A DNA stretch of 58,015 nucleotides from an uncultured Oscillospiraceae bacterium (GTDB taxonomy: Bacteria; Bacillota; Clostridia; Oscillospirales; Oscillospiraceae): assembly GCA_934591815.1 (NCBI GenBank), contig CAKTPV010000013.1:1-58015 (forward strand). The letters are read 5' to 3'. This document shows, piece after piece, positions 7,141 through 14,954 of the stretch. Within the stretch, counting starts at the first letter, position 1; every line of letters begins with the position of its first letter. A model generated the notes under the pieces. It was not told where the DNA came from. It saw nothing but the letters and a program-made list of their open reading frames with translations, and searched no databases. The position numbers and the translations under genes were made by a program.

Positions 7141-8715
7141 TCAGCACAGCTCGATGATCGGCTCCACCGCCACGGGAGCCGCCGCAGGCGCCTTGGCGTG
7201 CTTCAGCTTCCGCTGATAGCTCAGGCCCAGCAGCTGGATGGTCACCAGCGGCGTCATGGCCACCATCGCCACCACGCCGAAGGCGTCCGTCACCAGATTG
7301 CCGCCCACTGCCTCGCACGCGCCCAGCGCAAAGGGCAGCAGGAACGTGGCCGTCATGGGACCGGAGGCCACGCCGCCGGAGTCGAAGGCCACCGACGTGA
7401 AGATATCCGGCACCACGAAGCTCAGCGCCAGACTGATGGCATAGCCGGGGATGAGGAACCACATGATGGACACGCCGGTGAGCACCCGGATCATGGCCAT
7501 GCCCAGCGACACCGCCACGCCCATGGACAGGGCGATATTCATGGCGTGGGCCGGGATCGCGCCCGCCGTGATCTCCTCCACCTGCTTGTTCAGGACGTGT
7601 ACCGCAGGCTCCGCCTGCACGATAAAGTAGCCGATGACCATGGCGATGGGAACGAGGAGCCAGTTATAGTTGTGTCCGGCGATGCTGCCGCCCAAAAAGC
7701 TGCCAACGGGCATAAAGCCCACGTTGACGCCGGTGAGGAACAGCGCAAGGCCCACATACACATAGGCAAGGCCCACCGCCATGCTCAACAGCGCACGCCG
7801 CTTCAGCCGCTTGGTAATCAGCTGGAACAGCACCAGAAATACCGCAATAGGCGCCAGCGCCTTGGCTGTCTCCGCAAAGTACTCCGGCAGGGCGTCCACA
7901 TAGGCGCGGAACATCTCCACCGTGTCCTTGGCGTCCGGCATGACGGTGTTGGTATAGGCGTTGCCGTCCGGCTGGTACAGAAGACCCAGTAGCAGCACCG
8001 TGATGATAGGGCCGATGGAGCAAAGCGCCACCAGACCGAAGCTGTCGCCTCCCGCCTGCTTATCGCTGCGGACGGCGCTGACGCCCACGCCCAGCGCCAT
8101 GATGAACGGCACGGTCATGGGGCCGGTGGTAACGCCGCCGGAGTCAAAGGCCACCGCCCAGAAGTCCGGCGAGACGAACATAGCAAGGCCGAACACCAGT
8201 ACATAGAACCCGATCAGCAGCCACCGCAGCTGGATGCCCAGCAGGATACGCAGCAGCGCGATGACCAGAAAGACGCCGACGCCCACAGCCACCGACCAGA
8301 TGATGACGCGATTCTGGATGGCAGGTACCTGATTGGCCAGCACCTGCAGATCCGGCTCCGCCACGGTGATGATAATACCGATAAGGAAGCTGATGCCCAC
8401 GATGATCCAGACCTTCTTGGAGCGGGTGATCTCGCTGCCCACCGCCTGTCCCAAGGGGATCATGGACATCTCCGACCCCAGCGTAAAAAGTCCCATGCCG
8501 CCGATCAGCAGCACACCGCCCAGCAGAAACGCCATCATAGCGTTGTTTGGTACCGGCGCAATGGTGAAGCCCAGCGCCAGCACGATCAGTATGATGGGCA
8601 GCACCGAGGTCAAAGACTCGTGCATCGGCTTTTTGAAGATAGAGAAAAAGCCCTGTGCCTTTTGCCGTTTTTTCCGCAGACGTGCCTGCTCCTCTTGTAC
8701 CGTTCTTCTCGTCAA
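7141..8715 (-). CDS. DUF1538 membrane protein (two DUF1538 repeats)
   Basis: About 524 residues with many hydrophobic helices. Two homologous halves each contain the signature VAFDSGGV(T/A)(T/S)GPMT. A basic N-terminal tail (~30 residues, 'RKKRQKAQGFF') precedes the first helix. I place the start at a TTG at 8715, which has AGGAAAGG 9 nt upstream; the frame also runs open up to 8838, but that stretch overlaps the promoter and leader hairpin. DUF1538 proteins are uncharacterised multi-pass proteins, often next to P-II genes and presumed transporters or channels. It is co-transcribed with the tandem P-II gene downstream. Confidence 0.8.
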   Translation of the reverse strand: MTRRTVQEEQARLRKKRQKAQGFFSIFKKPMHESLTSVLPIILIVLALGFTIAPVPNNAMMAFLLGGVLLIGGMGLFTLGSEMSMIPLGQAVGSEITRSKKVWIIVGISFLIGIIITVAEPDLQVLANQVPAIQNRVIIWSVAVGVGVFLVIALLRILLGIQLRWLLIGFYVLVFGLAMFVSPDFWAVAFDSGGVTTGPMTVPFIMALGVGVSAVRSDKQAGGDSFGLVALCSIGPIITVLLLGLLYQPDGNAYTNTVMPDAKDTVEMFRAYVDALPEYFAETAKALAPIAVFLVLFQLITKRLKRRALLSMAVGLAYVYVGLALFLTGVNVGFMPVGSFLGGSIAGHNYNWLLVPIAMVIGYFIVQAEPAVHVLNKQVEEITAGAIPAHAMNIALSMGVAVSLGMAMIRVLTGVSIMWFLIPGYAISLALSFVVPDIFTSVAFDSGGVASGPMTATFLLPFALGACEAVGGNLVTDAFGVVAMVAMTPLVTIQLLGLSYQRKLKHAKAPAAAPVAVEPIIELC

Positions 8716-8734
8716 ATTACCAATCCTTTCCTGA

Positions 8735-8773
8735 AAAAAATGGCGTATCTGTCCAATTTTGGGCAGATACGCA
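8735..8773 (-). terminator. Terminator-like hairpin in the DUF1538 leader
   Basis: Minus-strand GCGTATCTG ... CAGATACGC stem (8744-8773) followed by CATTTTTTTC and then the AGGAAAGG ribosome binding site. It lies between the predicted promoter and the start codon, so it could act as an attenuator. Confidence 0.6.
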
Positions 8774-8791
8774 CTTGTATCTTCAAGTATC

Positions 8792-8820
8792 AGTATAGCA
8801 GATTTCACGCCGCCGCACAA
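8792..8820 (-). promoter_or_regulatory. Promoter of the DUF1538/P-II operon
   Basis: TTGTGC (8815-8820), 17-bp spacer, TATACT (8792-8797) on the minus strand. Confidence 0.6.
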
Positions 8821-8884
8821 GGGATAACCTGTGAACATTCCGTTAAAATCCCCTGTTATCGTCCTGTCAATCTGCGGGGAATGC

Positions 8885-9520
8885 TCAAATCTCCTGCCGC
8901 GGGCCGGGACGGAATTCCGCCGAATCCACGGTCACGGTGATGCTCCCCGCCGACAGCTCCGTCAGCCGCTCCTGCAAAGCGTCCACCCGCTCCGCCGGCA
9001 GGGACACCGTCAGCCGGATATCTGCGCCATACTCGGTGTCGTCCACCGTACCGTCCTGCGCCGCCACCTCCAGCTTCACACGCTCCAGCATGGCGTAGGT
9101 GCAGGGGATGGACACCACCGCCCACTGTCCCATCACCGCGTATCCCGCGGCGCACAGAGCGTCCCGTGCGCCCTTGGAATACGCCCGCGTCAACCCTCCG
9201 GCGCCCAGCAGGATACCGCCGAAGTACCGGGTCACCACGCACACCACATTGGTCACGCCCTCCCGCTGGAACACGTTGAGCATGGGCTGGCCCGCCGTAC
9301 CCTGCGGCTCCCCGTCGTCGCTGTAGCGGACGATGTTCTCCCCGATAAGGTAGCACCAGCAGTTGTGCCGTGCGTCGTAGTACTGCTTCTTCACCTGTGC
9401 GATGAACGCCCGGGCGTCCTCCTCCGACTCCACCGGCAGCAGGTGGCTGATGAAGCGGGAGCGCTTCTCCACGAACTCGCTGTCCGACGCCTGAAACGGC
9501 ACACGAAATGTCTCAGCCAC
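8885..9520 (-). CDS. yigZ: YigZ/IMPACT family protein
   Basis: 211 residues, the usual length. The N-terminal UPF0029/Impact domain has 'EFVEKRSRFISHL', 'DARHNCWCYLIG', 'DDGEPQGTAGQPML' and 'VVTRYFGGILLGAGGLTRAY'; the C-terminal part is the DUF1949 ferredoxin-like domain. The IMPACT family is linked to translation control, but the bacterial function is not settled. Its first codons overlap the end of the short GNAT remnant, so it is translationally coupled to hflX through that remnant. Confidence 0.9.
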   Translation of the reverse strand: MAETFRVPFQASDSEFVEKRSRFISHLLPVESEEDARAFIAQVKKQYYDARHNCWCYLIGENIVRYSDDGEPQGTAGQPMLNVFQREGVTNVVCVVTRYFGGILLGAGGLTRAYSKGARDALCAAGYAVMGQWAVVSIPCTYAMLERVKLEVAAQDGTVDDTEYGADIRLTVSLPAERVDALQERLTELSAGSITVTVDSAEFRPGPRQEI

Positions 9521-9665
9521 GCCGTACCTCCTTCTCCCAGTTCTCTCGAGTCACCGCGTAGTAACAGGTGACCCGCTCCTGCCCGTCACAGGCATAGATG
9601 TACAGGCTCTCCGCGTCCGTCTCCCGCCAGGGCCGCAGCACCAGCCGCTCCGTCGTCCGCGTCAT
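9513..9665 (-). pseudogene. GNAT acetyltransferase remnant (N-terminal 25-30 residues)
   Basis: A 50-codon ORF starts at an ATGA overlap with the hflX stop and ends overlapping the yigZ start. The first ~25 residues (MTRTTERLVLRPWRETDAES...) are the standard N-terminus of a RimJ-type GNAT acetyltransferase. After that the sequence stops matching any GNAT pattern and terminates at residue 50, so the acetyl-CoA binding core is missing. An internal deletion probably fused the gene's beginning to its last codons. Retention of the overlap at both ends suggests it now serves, if anything, as a coupling bridge. Confidence 0.65.
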
Positions 9666-10969
9666 TCCCAATCCTCCTTGGGCTCTACCCAGCCCTCGAT
9701 ATAGTCCTTCAGCTGTCCCATAACGCGGGGCGTACACACCGCCGTCACATCCACCGTCTCGCCGTAGGCCACGTTCTCCACCTTGGCCTCGCGGTACAGA
9801 CCGTCCAGCAGTCCCGTCTTGTCGTAGGGCAGGTGGATGACCACGCGCTTGGTGCCCTTGTCCAGCTTCTTGTCCACGGCGGACAGCAGCGCGGGGATGC
9901 CCTCGCCGGTCTTGGCGGAGATATACACCGCGTCCGCCTCCCGCTCCTGCTGGGCGGTGAACGCCACGTCGCACTTGTTGTACACGCGGATGCAGGGGAT
10001 CTGCTCCGCTCCCAGCTCCCGGATCAGCTCATCCACGATATGTGCCTGCTCCCGCCACTCTGGGTTGGATGCGTCGATGACGTGCAGCAGCAGGTCGGCG
10101 TACTCCAGTTCCTCCAGCGTGGCCTTGAACGCCTCCACCAGCTGATGGGGCAGCTTGCGGATAAAACCCACCGTGTCGGAGATCACCACGTCCAGCGTGT
10201 CGCTGACCGTCAGCAGACGGGTGGTGGTGTCCAGCGTGTCGAACAGCCGGTCGTTGGCGGGGATGCCCGCGCCGGTGATGGCGTTGAGCAGCGTGGACTT
10301 GCCTGCGTTGGTGTAGCCCACAATGGCCACCACCGGGATCTCGTTTTTCATCCGGCGCTGCCGCTGGGTGCCCCGCACGCGGCGCACCTCCTCCAGCTCC
10401 TCCTTCAGCTTGTCGATCTTCCGGCGGATATGGCGGCGGTCCGTCTCCAGCTGCGTTTCACCGGGGCCCTTGGTGCCGATGGGCGAGCCGCCGGTGCCGC
10501 CCTGCCGCTCCAGATGCGACCACATACCGATCAGCCGCGGCAGCAGATACTGGTACTGTGCCAGCTCCACCTGCAAGCAGCCCTCCTTGGTTTTGGCGCG
10601 CTGGGCAAAGATGTCCAGAATGAGGCCGCTGCGATCCAGCACCTGCACGCCGCAAAGCTCCGTCAGCACCCGGATCTGAGAGGGCGACAGGTCGTTGTCG
10701 AAGATGACCATGGTGGCGTCGCTGTTGTCCACCATGCGCTTGACCTCCTCCACCTTTCCCTCGCCGATAAAGCTGTGGGGGTCGGGCTTCTCCCGGCTTT
10801 GCAGGATGGTGCCCACCGGCTCGCCGCCGGCTGTCTCCACCAGTGCGCCCAGCTCCGCCAGACTCTCCTCGTCAGCGCTGTCCGCGCCCAACACCGGGGA
10901 GCGCAGCCCCACCAGCACCGCATAATCCCGCTTCTGCTCCTTGTTCTGTTCAATGGTCTTTCGTTCCAT
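9662..10969 (-). CDS. hflX: Ribosome-associated GTPase HflX
   Basis: 435 residues from the ATG at 10969 (AGAGGGT upstream). It has the HflX N-terminal domain ('FIGEGKVEEVKRMV', 'VIFDNDLSPSQIR', 'GVQVLDRSGLILDIFAQRAKT'), the Gly-rich linker ('GGTGGSPIGTKGPGETQLETDRR'-like segment, in two halves), then G motifs: P-loop GYTNAGKST, DTVGFI, NKCD. HflX splits stalled or hibernating 70S ribosomes and is a heat-shock or antibiotic-stress factor. First gene of the hflX / GNAT remnant / yigZ unit. Confidence 0.95.
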   Translation of the reverse strand: MERKTIEQNKEQKRDYAVLVGLRSPVLGADSADEESLAELGALVETAGGEPVGTILQSREKPDPHSFIGEGKVEEVKRMVDNSDATMVIFDNDLSPSQIRVLTELCGVQVLDRSGLILDIFAQRAKTKEGCLQVELAQYQYLLPRLIGMWSHLERQGGTGGSPIGTKGPGETQLETDRRHIRRKIDKLKEELEEVRRVRGTQRQRRMKNEIPVVAIVGYTNAGKSTLLNAITGAGIPANDRLFDTLDTTTRLLTVSDTLDVVISDTVGFIRKLPHQLVEAFKATLEELEYADLLLHVIDASNPEWREQAHIVDELIRELGAEQIPCIRVYNKCDVAFTAQQEREADAVYISAKTGEGIPALLSAVDKKLDKGTKRVVIHLPYDKTGLLDGLYREAKVENVAYGETVDVTAVCTPRVMGQLKDYIEGWVEPKEDWE

Positions 10970-10998
10970 ATAGTACCCTCTTGCCTGTATTTTGGTAT

Positions 10999-11027
10999 AG
11001 TATACCGTATCCCGCGGCAAAAGTAAA
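10999..11027 (-). promoter_or_regulatory. hflX promoter
   Basis: Minus strand TTTACT (11022-11027), 17-bp spacer, TATACT (10999-11004), about 30 bp upstream of the hflX ATG. Confidence 0.55.
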
Positions 11028-11028
11028 T

Positions 11029-11064
11029 AAACAAGACCCGCACCAAACGGTACGGGTCTTGTGA
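11029..11064 (-). terminator. rpmE terminator
   Basis: ACAAGACCCG(C/T)ACC ... GGT(A/G)CGGGTCTTGT hairpin after the rpmE stop; the trailing T-tract is weak. Confidence 0.65.
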
Positions 11065-11079
11065 TGTGATGTGTCTCTT

Positions 11080-11283
11080 TTACTTGTCCAGGCCGAAACG
11101 CTTGTTGAACTTGGCAACACGTCCGCCGGTATCCACCAGCTTCTGCTTGCCGGTGAAGAAGGGGTGACACTTAGAGCAGACTTCCACGCGAATATCCTTC
11201 TTCGTAGAACCTGTCTCAATCACATTACCGCAGGCGCATTTAATAGTAGTCTGCTGATAATTGGGATGGATTCCTTCCTTCAT
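11080..11283 (-). CDS. rpmE: 50S ribosomal protein L31 (zinc-binding type)
   Basis: 67 residues starting [20 protein letters not shown]. The Cys pairs CAC and CSKC form the zinc site of C+ type L31, so this is the zinc-replete paralogue (RpmE rather than YtjA). The start is preceded by an AAAGGGGTGAAC region. Single-gene unit with its own promoter and terminator. Confidence 0.96.
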   Translation of the reverse strand: MKEGIHPNYQQTTIKCACGNVIETGSTKKDIRVEVCSKCHPFFTGKQKLVDTGGRVAKFNKRFGLDK

Positions 11284-11345
11284 TGCTCATGTTCACCCCT
11301 TTCTGGTTCACTTGTCGCCGTGGCAGACCCACAAACGCAACTGTG

Positions 11346-11374
11346 ATGATAGCACATATTTTCCGCAAATGCAA
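11346..11374 (-). promoter_or_regulatory. rpmE promoter
   Basis: Minus strand TTGCAT (11369-11374), 17-bp spacer, TATCAT (11346-11351). Confidence 0.5.
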
Positions 11375-11390
11375 GCATTTTTCGCAGCGT

Positions 11391-14300
11391 TTACAAAGAA
11401 ATTTCCGTACCGCTCCGGAAAAAGTACAAGATGCGCTGTGACACCGGCTTTTCCATGATGCGGCTCAGGGCATCGCTGTACGCCTGCAGCTGCGTCCTGT
11501 ACAGTTCTGCGCGTTGGGGCGCCTCCTCCACTGTCACACGGTCGGTCTTGAAATCCACCACCGTCAGCGCCCCGTTCTCTTCGAATACGCAGTCCGCCAC
11601 ACCCTGAAGCAGCAGCTCCTCGCCCTCGGCGTCCTTGGCGTAGCGATCCGCCGGCATCAGCAGGGCAAATCGGTACTCCCGCCACACCTTCTCCGCGCTT
11701 CGGATCCGGGTTGCCAGCGGCGCGCGCAGGAACGCCGCGATGGACTTGGCATCCACCGCCTCCGCCTGCTCCGGCGTCAGCAGCCGCCGCTGCTCCAGCA
11801 CCTGCACCTGTGACCGCACCGCCTCCACCGTCGGCTCCGTGTCCAGCGGCAGGTACTGCATCGCCAGATGGATAGCCGTGCCACGTTCGGCGGCGGACAG
11901 GCCACGCGCTGCCTGTAAAAACCGGGGCTTCTCCGGCGCGGCGGGACGCCGCCTTGTCCCCGCGCCCTCGGCGATCTCCTGATCCAGCTCCCTGCCCTTC
12001 AGCTGGGTGGCGGTGAGCTTCGTCGGCACAGCCGTCACCGCCTGATGCGGGTACTCGAACGATAGCGCCGCCCGATCCGGCTGGGTATAGGTCTGTGTGT
12101 CCCGGCGCTCCGCCTGTATTGATGCACCGCCGCCGGTCTCGCCGCCGTTACCTCTCCACAGGCGGATGGTCCACCCCTCCGGCATCGGCGTCAACGTCTT
12201 CGGACGGATGCCCGCCAGCGCATGGAGCGGCGCCGCCTCGTGGGTATGCAGCAGCGACAGCAGCAGCCATTCCCCCGGCGATTTGGCGGCAGCCACCGCC
12301 TCCGGCATCACCGGCGAGCTTGTCAGAGCCGCCAGCCCCTGTAGTTTCTTCTCCATATGCCGCCGGCAGTCGATGAGGATCAGCTTCTCCTTGGCACGGG
12401 TCATCGCCACATATAAAATGCGCATCTCCTCGGCCTTGGCCTCCCTCTCCAGACGCAGCGCCAGCGCCGTCTTGGAGATAGTCCGGTAGTGGATATGCCG
12501 CTCCATGTCTACCCGCTCCGTACCCAGTCCCAGCGTGGGATGCACCAGCACCGGACGGTTCATGTCCTGCTGGTTAAAGCTCCTTTGCAGATCCGCCAGA
12601 ATGACCACCGGGAATTCCAGACCCTTGGAGCCGTGAACGCTCATGATCTGCACGCCCTCTACCGAGCGGGCGGCGGACAGTCCCGGCGCATCGCCCTTTT
12701 CCAGCAGCCGCCGCAGGTGGGTGATAAAATCGAACAGCCCCGCCTTGCCGCTCTGCACCAGCTGGCGGGCGTAGTCGTACAGTGCCGTCAGCCTTGCCTG
12801 CCGCAGGGCACCGTCGTCCATAGCGCCGAAAATAGCCATGACGCGGCACCGGTCGTAGATGTACCAAAGCAGCTCGTCCGCCGCCATCTCCCGCGCCGCC
12901 CGGCGCAGCTCCTCCAGCAGTGCCAGAAATTCACGCACCGCCGGCCGTTCGTCCCGGCACAGCGCATCGTAGTAGTCGCCCTCCGTCTGTAAGGCGCGGA
13001 TGGCCGCCAGCTCATCGGGACACAGCCCCACCAACGGCGAGCGGAGCACAGAGATCAGAGGCACATCCTGCCGCGGATTGTCCACGATCTCCAGCAGCGA
13101 CACCGTGACGGCGATCTCGATCGCGCCGAAAAAGTCATCCCGCTCCCCGCCGCCGCAGGGGATTCCCTCCCGCGCCAGCGTCGCGGTGAACGCCTTCATC
13201 CGCGTCCGGGGCGAGCGCATCAGAATGACGATATCCTCCGGCCGGACGGGGCGCATGACGCCGCCCTCCCCCTGTATGGGGAAGCCCTCGTCCAGCAGCT
13301 GCCGGATACGCTGGGCGGTGAAACGGGCCTCCGCCTCCGTCCGGTCGAACTTCTGCTCCGGCGTATCCTCCACGCTGATGACGTGCATCTCCGTCTCCCG
13401 TCCCGCCGCGGCGGTATAGTAGTCCGCGCCGAAGTACAGCTGCTCGTCCGCCGTGTAGTCCATCTCGCCCATTTCCCGGGACATGATATCCCCGAACACC
13501 AGATTTGTGGCGGTCAGCACCTCCTGCCGGGAGCGGAAGTTCCGGCTCAGGACCATGCGCCGGGGTTGGCCATCCGCCGCTTTCGCCGCATCCGCGTAGC
13601 GCCGGTATTTCTCCAAGAATATGGTGGGATCCGCCAGACGGAACCGATAGATGCTCTGCTTCACATCTCCCACGGTGAACAGGTTTTGTCCCTCTCTGGA
13701 AATAGCTTGGTAAATGCAGTCCTGCACCTCATTGGTGTCCTGATACTCATCCACCATGATCTCCTGATACCGCTGGGATACCTGCCGCGCCAGCTCCGTG
13801 GGCCGTCCGTCCGACTGACAAAGCAGCGTCACGGCGTAGTGCTCCTGATCGGAGAAATCCATGGCGTTGCGCCGCACCTTCTCCGCCTGATACCGCAGGG
13901 AGAACTGTTCCGTCAGCCGCAGCAGTGCCAGCATAGCCGGGGCTGTGGCGTGGAGATCGTCCAGATGCTCCTGCTCCGGCACATGATACGGCGCCGCCAG
14001 CTTTTTCAGCGCGTCCCTACTTTTATTCCAGACGGTCTTCGCCGCCTCCTTCGCCTCGTCGTTCTCACCGCTGCGCAGCGGCTTCAGCGAGGAGAACTTA
14101 TCCGGGATGCGCCCCATGGCCTCCCAGCCCTCCTGCGCCGCCTGTTCAAACTGCCGCAGCTGCGCCGCCCCCGCCAGAAACCGGTCGGCGTAGGCGTTGT
14201 ACACCGCCTCGCAGCCCTCCATGGCATCCACGGCCCGCTCCAGCTGCTTCGCCCAGAACAGCGCCTTGCGCACGGAATCCTCCATCACGGTTCTGCCGTA

Positions 14301-14954
14301 TACGCTGTCTGCCAGAGCTGCCGGCAGGTTCCGCCAGCTCTCCGCCGTCTGGTGCAGCCACCGCACCGGGTAGGGGTGGCTCTGGATCTTCTCGTGCAGC
14401 TCCAGCACCAGCTCCACCAGCTTCCGGTCATCCCGTCCCGCGCCCAACGTACCCGCCAGCAGCTCGAACTCCGTGTCACCGTTTTCAATGTCCTGATAGA
14501 AGGCCTCCAGCGTCCGCTCCAGCGCCCGCTCCTTCAGGAGCTTGGCCTCCGCCTCATCCAGTACCCGGAAGTCCGGCGTCAGGCTTCGTCCGTCCACCGG
14601 CTCCAAAAGATGGATATGCTCCCGCAGCAGCGACGCGCAGAAGGCGTCTACCGTCTTGATATCCGCCTGATACACCCGGAACATCTGACGGCGCAGATGC
14701 CGGTCCTCCGGCGACGCCGCCACCCGTGCCGCCAGCTCTGACGCCAGCCGCGCCCGCAGCTCCGCCGCCGCCGCGCGGGTAAAGGTGATGATAAGGAAGT
14801 CATCCACATCGCAGCGCTCCTGCGTCAGATAGGAGAACACACGCTCCACCAGCACCTTGGTCTTGCCGGAGCCGGCGGCAGCGGACAGCAGCAGGCTGCC
14901 GCCCCGGTCATAGACCGCCGCGTGCTGCTGCTCCGTCAGCTTCAACTCACCCAT
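11391..14954 (-). CDS. addA: ATP-dependent helicase/nuclease subunit A
   Basis: 1187 residues, the normal AddA length. UvrD-type helicase motifs: Walker A AAAGSGKTK near residue 25, TFTRAAAAELR, DEYQDTN, SVHGSKGLEFP and VAMTRAKEKL. The C-terminal RecB-type nuclease has the GVADCVF ... VVDFKTDR signature. AddAB processes double-strand breaks to recombinogenic 3' ends at Chi-like sites. Its start overlaps the addB stop by 8 nt, so the two subunits are translationally coupled. Confidence 0.96.
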   Translation of the reverse strand: MGELKLTEQQHAAVYDRGGSLLLSAAAGSGKTKVLVERVFSYLTQERCDVDDFLIITFTRAAAAELRARLASELAARVAASPEDRHLRRQMFRVYQADIKTVDAFCASLLREHIHLLEPVDGRSLTPDFRVLDEAEAKLLKERALERTLEAFYQDIENGDTEFELLAGTLGAGRDDRKLVELVLELHEKIQSHPYPVRWLHQTAESWRNLPAALADSVYGRTVMEDSVRKALFWAKQLERAVDAMEGCEAVYNAYADRFLAGAAQLRQFEQAAQEGWEAMGRIPDKFSSLKPLRSGENDEAKEAAKTVWNKSRDALKKLAAPYHVPEQEHLDDLHATAPAMLALLRLTEQFSLRYQAEKVRRNAMDFSDQEHYAVTLLCQSDGRPTELARQVSQRYQEIMVDEYQDTNEVQDCIYQAISREGQNLFTVGDVKQSIYRFRLADPTIFLEKYRRYADAAKAADGQPRRMVLSRNFRSRQEVLTATNLVFGDIMSREMGEMDYTADEQLYFGADYYTAAAGRETEMHVISVEDTPEQKFDRTEAEARFTAQRIRQLLDEGFPIQGEGGVMRPVRPEDIVILMRSPRTRMKAFTATLAREGIPCGGGERDDFFGAIEIAVTVSLLEIVDNPRQDVPLISVLRSPLVGLCPDELAAIRALQTEGDYYDALCRDERPAVREFLALLEELRRAAREMAADELLWYIYDRCRVMAIFGAMDDGALRQARLTALYDYARQLVQSGKAGLFDFITHLRRLLEKGDAPGLSAARSVEGVQIMSVHGSKGLEFPVVILADLQRSFNQQDMNRPVLVHPTLGLGTERVDMERHIHYRTISKTALALRLEREAKAEEMRILYVAMTRAKEKLILIDCRRHMEKKLQGLAALTSSPVMPEAVAAAKSPGEWLLLSLLHTHEAAPLHALAGIRPKTLTPMPEGWTIRLWRGNGGETGGGASIQAERRDTQTYTQPDRAALSFEYPHQAVTAVPTKLTATQLKGRELDQEIAEGAGTRRRPAAPEKPRFLQAARGLSAAERGTAIHLAMQYLPLDTEPTVEAVRSQVQVLEQRRLLTPEQAEAVDAKSIAAFLRAPLATRIRSAEKVWREYRFALLMPADRYAKDAEGEELLLQGVADCVFEENGALTVVDFKTDRVTVEEAPQRAELYRTQLQAYSDALSRIMEKPVSQRILYFFRSGTEISL

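Noticed and set aside
8716..8838. A longer start for the DUF1538 protein at 8838
   Set aside because: The extension would cover the promoter and the leader hairpin; a TTG at 8715 has a proper ribosome binding site.
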